A program made the translations under genes and the position numbers. The notes beneath the pieces are model-generated. The model had not been told where the DNA came from and searched no databases. It saw only the letters and a list, made by a program, of their open reading frames with translations. Of a stretch of DNA of 64,000 nucleotides, positions 59,141 to 64,000 are shown one piece after another. The stretch is from Virgifigura sp964551315 (GTDB lineage Bacteria > Pseudomonadota > Alphaproteobacteria > Dongiales > Dongiaceae): NCBI GenBank assembly GCA_964551315.1, contig CAZKCM010000017.1, positions 1 through 64,000 on the forward strand, written 5' to 3'. Position 1 is the stretch's first letter. Each line of letters opens with the position of its first letter.

Positions 59141-59770
59141 TTGACCGAGCTTCGCGTCTATCTCAAGATCGAGAACCTGAGGCGGCAGTTCGCCGCCTAC
59201 ATGGGCTCGCCGACGCGCGCGCGGGGCTATGTGCCGCTCGAAGGCATGCATTCGATCATCGTGGAGATCGCGCCGGCGCTTGCGATTCACCGGGTCGCCG
59301 ACTTCGCCTTGAAGTCGGTGCCCGGGGCGGAGCCCGGCATGCTCTATGTCGAGCGCCAGTTCGGCATTCTGGAGCTGCACAGCCCGGACACGGACGAACT
59401 CGATGCGGCCGGTGTCGCCATTCTCGAAGGCATCGGTGCCAAGGCAACCGACCAGCTCAGGCCGAAGGTGCTCTACACCGATATCGTTGAGAACGTCACG
59501 GACCAGCATGCCGTGATCCTCAACCGCAACCGCGAGGCATCGATGGTGCTGCCTGGCGAATGCCTGCTGCTCGTGGAGATGGTGCCGGCGCTCTTCGCCG
59601 CGGTCGCCGCCAACGAGGCGGAAAAAGCCGCGCCCGGGAACACGCTGATCGATTGCCAGATGATCGGCGCCTCGGGCCGGGTCTTCATCGCCGGGACGCG
59701 CGAGGGGACCGAACAAGCCCGCGATCACATCCTAAGGACGCTCGAGGGCATCAAGGGGCGCGACAAATAG
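59141..59770 (+). CDS. Second microcompartment shell protein BMC-T, 209 aa
   Basis: A tandem-BMC protein parallel to the one at 57348: HSIIVEIAPALAIHRVADFALKS and YVERQFGILELHS in the first half, then ALFAAVAANEAEKAA and GRVFIAGTREGTEQARD in the second. The TTG at 59141 follows AAGGAG with six-base spacing. An in-frame ATG upstream at 59054 lies inside the BMC-H gene and is unlikely. Divergence between the two BMC-T proteins around the loops suggests different pores. It is the last shell gene, and a convergent kinase gene follows. Confidence 0.93.
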   Translation: MTELRVYLKIENLRRQFAAYMGSPTRARGYVPLEGMHSIIVEIAPALAIHRVADFALKSVPGAEPGMLYVERQFGILELHSPDTDELDAAGVAILEGIGAKATDQLRPKVLYTDIVENVTDQHAVILNRNREASMVLPGECLLLVEMVPALFAAVAANEAEKAAPGNTLIDCQMIGASGRVFIAGTREGTEQARDHILRTLEGIKGRDK

Positions 59771-59921
59771 GCCGGCTCCGCGCGGCGTCCGCCGCCGGCG
59801 ATGCACTCCGCGCCGACCGTCGCCGGCCAAAGGCACGTCAGCGTCCGGTGCCCGCGTCAGGCCGCGCCTTATCCGGCCGCATGATCGGGTGCGCAGGTGC
59901 GCCGTTGCCAGCCGGTCCCCG
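59771..59921. other. Intergenic region between convergent BMC-T and kinase genes
   Basis: This 151-base region has a possible hairpin GGTGCGC/GTGCGCC-type at about 59888-59908, including two G-T pairs, but no T-tract. It may end transcription from both sides. No gene is supported. Confidence 0.25.
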
Positions 59922-60932
59922 TCATCCAAATCGGCGGAGGTAATCCTCGCAGAGCGCCACAGTGTCCTCCGTGTAGGGCACGCCCATCGATTTCGCGAGC
60001 TCGGTTTCGGCGTGTGAACCGATCCATGCCACGAGCAGCAGGCGGCGCAGCATGACGAAGGTCGGAATCTCCGCCTCATCCTCCTTGGGCAGGTCGAGCC
60101 GTTTGCGGTAGCCCCTCGCCCAGGCTTCGAGGAGCTCCGGCACGTGGGGCTGGTGCTCGAAGAAGGAGACCGTGGTTGCGGCGTCGTAGAGATACCAGCT
60201 GAAGCCGCAGTCGTCGAAATCGATCGGTTTCACCTCGTCGCCATCGATCAGGAGATTGGCGAGGCGCATGTCGCAGTGGACGAGGCCGAAACGGTCCGGA
60301 CCTTTGCCGAAGCGCTCAAGGCGGCGGCCAATGGCCGCTACGGTTTCGGCGAACAGCGCCTCCTTCGCCTTGTCGATTCCCATGCCGTCGCGCCAGCGGC
60401 CCCAATGCGGTTTGTCGCCGATGCTCGTCTCGAAGTCCCAGACGAGGCGCTCGAAGCCGTCCGGGCGCCGCCACTGCCGAGAATGCTCGTGCATGCGGGC
60501 GGTGATCTCCCCGAGGATCTCGAACTTCGCCGTCAGGTCTTCGTCTTCCGACGGTTCCTCCCCGCTCTCCCAATGGAACACGACCACGTGGCGTGGCCGC
60601 CGCATCGTGGCGTGGCCCGCCTCCTGGATCAGGTCGCCGTTGCGTCCGGGCAGCGGGATCGGCGTCGTCGCCACGCCATCCCGGCGCAAGGCCTGCATCC
60701 AGGCGAGTTCGGAGGCGATCGCGTTGCGGCTATGATAGCCGTCGCGGTAAATTCGCAACGCCCAACGGTCGCCGGATTCGGGCGCCTCGACGCAATAGGT
60801 CGCGTTCTCGGAAAGATTGACCATGGATACGCTGACGTCCCGCGGCAGGTCGTAGAGCTTTGTGGCGGTCGAAGCGACCTCTTCCAGGACCTCGAGTTGC
60901 CGCTCGTGCGGCAGAGTATCGAAACTGGTCAT
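59922..60932 (-). CDS. APH-fold small-molecule kinase (candidate amino alcohol kinase), 336 aa
   Basis: An aminoglycoside-phosphotransferase/choline-kinase fold protein. The Brenner motif is HCDMRLAN (His219, catalytic Asp221, Asn226) and the metal-binding IDFDD is at 237-241. An N-terminal Lys-like ATP pocket is less clear: WALRIYRDGYH carries Arg rather than Lys at the usual site. In RMM microcompartment loci the equivalent gene encodes a (S)-1-amino-2-propanol kinase, and ethanolamine would be a close alternative. It is downstream of the aminotransferase-like gene in a two-gene leftward operon, convergent with the shell genes. It has no obvious encapsulation helix. Confidence 0.85.
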   Translation of the reverse strand: MTSFDTLPHERQLEVLEEVASTATKLYDLPRDVSVSMVNLSENATYCVEAPESGDRWALRIYRDGYHSRNAIASELAWMQALRRDGVATTPIPLPGRNGDLIQEAGHATMRRPRHVVVFHWESGEEPSEDEDLTAKFEILGEITARMHEHSRQWRRPDGFERLVWDFETSIGDKPHWGRWRDGMGIDKAKEALFAETVAAIGRRLERFGKGPDRFGLVHCDMRLANLLIDGDEVKPIDFDDCGFSWYLYDAATTVSFFEHQPHVPELLEAWARGYRKRLDLPKEDEAEIPTFVMLRRLLLVAWIGSHAETELAKSMGVPYTEDTVALCEDYLRRFG

Positions 60933-61001
60933 GGTCCCTCCCTTGATCGCCTTATTGGTGCTGGCTGTTTCCGCCGGCTTAGGGGCGGCCGGTCGCCGGG
61001 C

Positions 61002-62318
61002 TCAGGCGGCCGCGGTGTCCCGGGCCGATGCCGTCCGTCTGCCCGAAAGCTGCGGCGCACGCGCCCGTGGCCCGAAGACCTCCGCGCGCGCCTGGCCGAT
61101 GGCGGTCTCGAGCCGGTTCAGAACTTCGTCGCAGAGCTCGCGGTCGCACAGCAGGCCCGGCTTGAATTGGAGGGCGCGCGGATCGAGGGCGGAATAGATC
61201 GCCCAGATACCGTTCCTGTATGCGTGGCGCATGACGTAAACGGCGCCCTCCGGGTGATCGAACTCGAGCCCCATGATCAGGCCGCGCTGGCGAATGCCGA
61301 CGAAGAAATCGGGGTAGATCGCCTGAATCTGGTTGAGGCCGACGCGCAGGTGATGGGCGATGTAATGGCACTGCGAGCGCACTTCGGGGCGCGCGCAGAT
61401 TTCGAGCACCTTGTGGGCTGCGATGCAGCCGAGCTCGGCACCGCCGAAGCTCGACATGTGGCCCCACCCGTCCTCATTGAGCCACGCGGCGGATCGTTCG
61501 TTGGCGACGACGGCGGAGATCGGATAGATCCCGCCGGACAGGCCCTTTCCGATCACCACCATGTCCGGCACGACGCCGTATGTGTCGATGCACCACATCT
61601 CGCCGGAGCGCATGAGGCCGGTCTGGACCTCGTCGGCGATGAACAGCGTGCCGACCTTCTCGCACATGGCCTTGATCGATTTGAGGTAGCCGTCCTTCGG
61701 CATGGGGAAGCCGTAGGTCGCGGGGATGCTTTCGATGATCACGCAAGCCGCATCGCCTTTCATGATCTCGCGCTCCATGGCGTCGAGATCGTTGAAGGGC
61801 ACCTTGGTTACCTCGTCGGGATCCGCTTCGGAGAGGAAGAGTTTCGAGAAGCGGTCGTCCCCGACCTTCACGGCGAGACCGGTGTGGCCGTGATAGCAGC
61901 GCTGCAGACAGATGATGCGCCGGCGTTTGGTGGCGTGGCGCGCGCTCTTCAGCGCGATGTCGATCGCCTCGCCACCGCCCGAGCCGTACATCGTGTATTG
62001 CAGCCCTTCCGGTGTGTGCTTCGCCAGCATCTCGGCGAGCTTCGTGCGCATCAGCGCCGGGAAGTGGTGATTGCCGATGTCGAAATGGTCCATGCCCGCC
62101 TTCACGGCGGCGATGACTTCCGGATTGCGGTGGCCGAGGCTGTAGATGCCGCCGTTGAGATGCAGGTCGATCAGCCGCCGGCCATCCAGGTCGTAGAGGT
62201 AGTAGCCCTCGCGCCGATCGATGACGAGGTCGACGCCGGTCCGCTGCCACTCGAGTGTCTTGCCCGGATTCCAGTATTTGATGGTACGGGCGATGAAATC
62301 GTCCTTGGCCTCGCTCAT
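61002..62318 (-). CDS. Class III aminotransferase-fold PLP enzyme (candidate amino alcohol phosphate phospholyase), 438 aa
   Basis: A fold-type I PLP enzyme with the acidic cofactor contact Asp229 in FIADEVQTG and the Schiff-base Lys258 in VVIGKGLSGG. YGSGGGEAIDIALKSARH is the cofactor phosphate loop. Relatives are annotated as acetylornithine or aspartate aminotransferase-like. Ethanolamine-phosphate phospho-lyases share this fold and remove ammonia and phosphate to release an aldehyde. Next to an APH kinase and an aldehyde dehydrogenase, the phospholyase role is more likely than transamination. A GAGGG precedes the ATG. A C-terminal Arg/Ala-rich tail of about 20 residues seems non-conserved. 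Confidence 0.88.
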   Translation of the reverse strand: MSEAKDDFIARTIKYWNPGKTLEWQRTGVDLVIDRREGYYLYDLDGRRLIDLHLNGGIYSLGHRNPEVIAAVKAGMDHFDIGNHHFPALMRTKLAEMLAKHTPEGLQYTMYGSGGGEAIDIALKSARHATKRRRIICLQRCYHGHTGLAVKVGDDRFSKLFLSEADPDEVTKVPFNDLDAMEREIMKGDAACVIIESIPATYGFPMPKDGYLKSIKAMCEKVGTLFIADEVQTGLMRSGEMWCIDTYGVVPDMVVIGKGLSGGIYPISAVVANERSAAWLNEDGWGHMSSFGGAELGCIAAHKVLEICARPEVRSQCHYIAHHLRVGLNQIQAIYPDFFVGIRQRGLIMGLEFDHPEGAVYVMRHAYRNGIWAIYSALDPRALQFKPGLLCDRELCDEVLNRLETAIGQARAEVFGPRARAPQLSGRRTASARDTAAA

Positions 62319-62776
62319 GATGCCCTCGCAATGCTCCGCTGGCCCCGGCGTACCGAACGATGGGCACCGATCGGCGGCGCCTCACCTTCGGTCAGGATAG
62401 GCGGTCGGGCATCGTCCGACTTGACATGGCAGGGGAGGGAATTGACAGCCTTCCGGCCGGTCACGGAGGTCTACGGCCGAGTCTCGTCCCGATCTTGCCT
62501 GAGGCCGCTGCCGGTAGTTGCCCTGCTTACGCTATGTGCCCGCGAATCGGGCTAGAGCTTTCCGCGCACAACACACTTGGCCGTTCCCTTCAGGTGTAAG
62601 ACCGGCAAGGAATGTTGATGGACCGTGGGTTGCCCCGCCGCCGCATCAAGGGCCCCGCGAACCTCAGACGCGCGATGGAGCGACGCCAGTCGCCCGAGAG
62701 CTGCAGGGCCAAGAACACGGATGTGAACTGGATCGTGCTGCTCAAGTCCATTGCGGGCACATGAGGATCCTTCGTC
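62319..62776. promoter_or_regulatory. 458-base intergenic region upstream of the phospholyase/kinase operon
   Basis: This is upstream of the leftward aminotransferase-like gene and downstream of the GlxA-type regulator gene. No protein-like frame with a ribosome-binding site was found on either strand. It must hold the promoter for the two-gene operon. I see no dyad comparable to the AraC-type repeats at 55572-55635. Confidence 0.4.
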
Positions 62777-63814
62777 TTACGCAGAGGCGGCCAGCGGGGC
62801 TGACCGCGCCGCCGCCTTTCGACTGTTCCGCCAGGCTTCGGGCGTCATCCCCTCGCTTGCCTTGAAGATCCGGACGAAGTGGGAGGCATCGCAGAAGCCC
62901 GCCTCGGCGGCGATCGCCGTCACCGTCTTGTCCGTCCGCAGCAACAGGTGCTTGGCGTGGGACAGCCGGACGTGGCGAAAAGCGCGCATCGGTGTCATGC
63001 CGAGGTTGGCGGCGAAGTGGCGCTCGATCCGGCGCTGACTCGTTCCCAGCCGGCGCGCGAGGTCCGCCGTCGTGAAGGATACGTCGATGTTCTGCAGCAT
63101 GATGTGCAGGCTCTGCAGCACCAGCGGGTCGTCGCATTCCAGGTCCAGGGTGGAAGCCGGCTGCGGCGTGTCGGCGTTCCGCGGATGATCGATGATCATG
63201 ATGTGCAGGCTCTTCGTCGCCTCGGCGTGCCCGACATGGCGGTCGACCAGGAAGGCGGCGAGATGCGCGGCGCTCGCCCCGCCCGAGCAGGTGAGGCGGT
63301 CGCGGTCGACCACGAAGATCTGGCCGGAAACCGGGTGGAGCCCCTCGAACTGCTCGAGAAAGTCGTTGTGGTGGAACCAGCTCACGCAACAGCGGTAGCC
63401 CTGCATCAGCCCGGCGCGGTGGAGCAGGAAGGCGCCGGTGCACAGGCCGACCAGCGGCACCTTCTTCTCGGCGGCGCGCCTCAGATAGGCGATATACGCC
63501 GCGTCCATATGCTCCAGCTCCTCCAGCAGGCCGCCGACCACGACGATGTAGTGGAATCGTTCCGGATCGACCAGCCGCGCCTGCGGCTGTACCGCGACGC
63601 CACAGCTCGACATCACCGGTTTCATGGAGTTGGACAGCACCGTCCACTCGCAGAGGATGGGCCGGCTCCGGTCCCCCTCGTCCGCGGCCAGCCGCAGCAC
63701 GTCAACGAAGTTGGCGAAGGCCGACAAGGTGAAGCGGTTGGCGAGGATGAAGCCGATGGACAGGCGCGGCCCCACGACGCCGCCCGTCGCCTCGCGAGGA
63801 TTGTTTCCGGCCAT
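62777..63814 (-). CDS. GlxA-family transcriptional regulator, 345 aa
   Basis: The N-terminal DJ-1/PfpI amidase-like sensor domain (about 15-195) has GFILANRFTLSAFANFVDVLR and the nucleophile-elbow VGLCTGAFLLHRAGL with Cys retained. The C-terminal AraC helix-turn-helix unit follows: DLARRLGTSQRRIERHFAANLG and AIAAEAGFCDASHFVRIFKASEGMTP. Members of this group (GbdR, ArgR/CdhR types) control glycine betaine, sarcosine and carnitine breakdown. The ATG at 63814, nine bases from AAAGG, is preferred to a GTG six bases earlier. It is divergent from a probable sarcosine oxidase gene. Confidence 0.93.
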   Translation of the reverse strand: MAGNNPREATGGVVGPRLSIGFILANRFTLSAFANFVDVLRLAADEGDRSRPILCEWTVLSNSMKPVMSSCGVAVQPQARLVDPERFHYIVVVGGLLEELEHMDAAYIAYLRRAAEKKVPLVGLCTGAFLLHRAGLMQGYRCCVSWFHHNDFLEQFEGLHPVSGQIFVVDRDRLTCSGGASAAHLAAFLVDRHVGHAEATKSLHIMIIDHPRNADTPQPASTLDLECDDPLVLQSLHIMLQNIDVSFTTADLARRLGTSQRRIERHFAANLGMTPMRAFRHVRLSHAKHLLLRTDKTVTAIAAEAGFCDASHFVRIFKASEGMTPEAWRNSRKAAARSAPLAASA

Positions 63815-63928
63815 GATCACGACCTTTCTGTCTGCGGGAGTGTCGGAATCTTACCACGAAATTGCCGGAATCATTCTATATGACTCGCCCGAGATTCCGA
63901 ATCTATGAGACGCGGAAATCTTCATGTC
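63815..63928. promoter_or_regulatory. Divergent promoter region, GlxA regulator and probable soxB
   Basis: This 114-base gap is A/T-rich for the region, especially 63841-63910. Its position between a regulator gene and a divergent catabolic gene suggests operator sites for that regulator. No specific dyad was identified. Confidence 0.4.
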
Positions 63929-64000
63929 ATGGCGGCAAAAGTGACGAAATTTTCCTTTCTGACGCTCGCGAGGAAGGCGCTCGAAGGCCATAAGTCGTGG
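63929..64000 (+). CDS. soxB: 5' end of a probable sarcosine oxidase beta subunit gene (24 codons, truncated by window end)
   Basis: The frame from the ATG at 63929 runs open to the end of the window. Its 24 residues (KFSFLTLARKALEGHKSW after a short leader) match the N-terminus I recall for heterotetrameric sarcosine oxidase beta subunits, just before the FAD-binding Rossmann motif that would lie outside this window. A GGAAA tract is the only ribosome-binding candidate. Adjacency to a GlxA-type regulator supports a betaine/sarcosine catabolic operon. The call rests on a short segment. Confidence 0.55.
   Translation, partial: MAAKVTKFSFLTLARKALEGHKSW

Noticed and set aside
61002..62318. Ornithine or beta-alanine aminotransferase
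   Set aside because: The fold is shared, but the partner kinase and aldehyde dehydrogenase point to a phospholyase; substrate-specific residues were not enough to decide by eye.
62360..62599. Small plus-strand gene in the gap right of the phospholyase gene
   Set aside because: There is no ribosome-binding site, its composition is unlike protein, and it overlaps the expected promoter of the leftward operon.
1..64000. tRNA, rRNA, CRISPR arrays and insertion sequences
   Set aside because: I scanned both strands for cloverleaf-like TTCGANTC arms, regular spacer repeats, transposase motifs and flanking inverted repeats. None was convincing.

Overview
This is high-GC chromosomal DNA, about two thirds G+C by eye, with tight operons, many ATGA or GTGA start/stop overlaps and frequent GTG or TTG starts. 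The gene types point to an alphaproteobacterium, perhaps of the Rhodospirillales or Rhodobacterales kind: a holin of the gene-transfer-agent type, an imp-type type VI secretion cluster, and polyamine-type ABC transport beside AraC and GlxA regulators. That assignment is inference. I saw no rRNA, tRNA, CRISPR array, transposase or integrase.

Region 1 (1-3.8 kb) holds a probable glycosyltransferase, a divergent family 4 glycosyltransferase closed by a clear rho-independent terminator, and an isolated holin/endolysin cassette with no phage structural genes. Region 2 (3.9-18.5 kb) is a secretion and signalling island. A two-partner secretion pair (TpsB pore, TpsA filamentous protein) runs in one operon with a TPR-CHAT putative protease lipoprotein. 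On the other strand lie an OmpA-like protein, a cytoplasmic Ser/Thr kinase, a membrane sensor with a haem-c motif, and a caspase-like protein whose catalytic cysteine is serine. An orphan membrane-anchored protein and a second family 4 glycosyltransferase follow.

Region 3 (18.8-49.0 kb) is an apparently complete type VI secretion system. The order is tssA-B-C, impD, tagJ, tssE-F-G, a methyltransferase, clpV (tssH), hcp, vgrG, an uncharacterised gene, PAAR, tagH, tssJ-K-L-M, tagF, pppA, ppkA. It carries every part of the threonine-phosphorylation switch (FHA protein TagH, kinase PpkA, phosphatase PppA, TagF). It has no obvious toxin/immunity pair. A near-palindrome, ATTGCNGGYAAT, occurs once before tssB and twice before hcp.

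Region 4 (49.5-64.0 kb) is a catabolic island. A polyamine-type ABC importer and a short-chain dehydrogenase are followed by a divergent AraC regulator and a bacterial microcompartment operon: CoA-acylating aldehyde dehydrogenase with a C-terminal encapsulation-like helix, two tandem-domain BMC-T shell proteins, a 168-residue unknown, one BMC-V pentamer protein and one BMC-H hexamer protein. On the opposite strand are an APH-fold kinase and a class III aminotransferase-fold enzyme. The set matches the RMM (aminoacetone/1-amino-2-propanol) microcompartment of Mycobacterium and Rhodococcus. The inferred path is import of an amino ketone or amino alcohol, redox by the SDR, phosphorylation by the kinase, elimination of ammonia and phosphate by the phospholyase, and acylation of the released aldehyde inside the shell. 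A GlxA-type regulator and the first 24 codons of a probable sarcosine oxidase beta subunit close the window.
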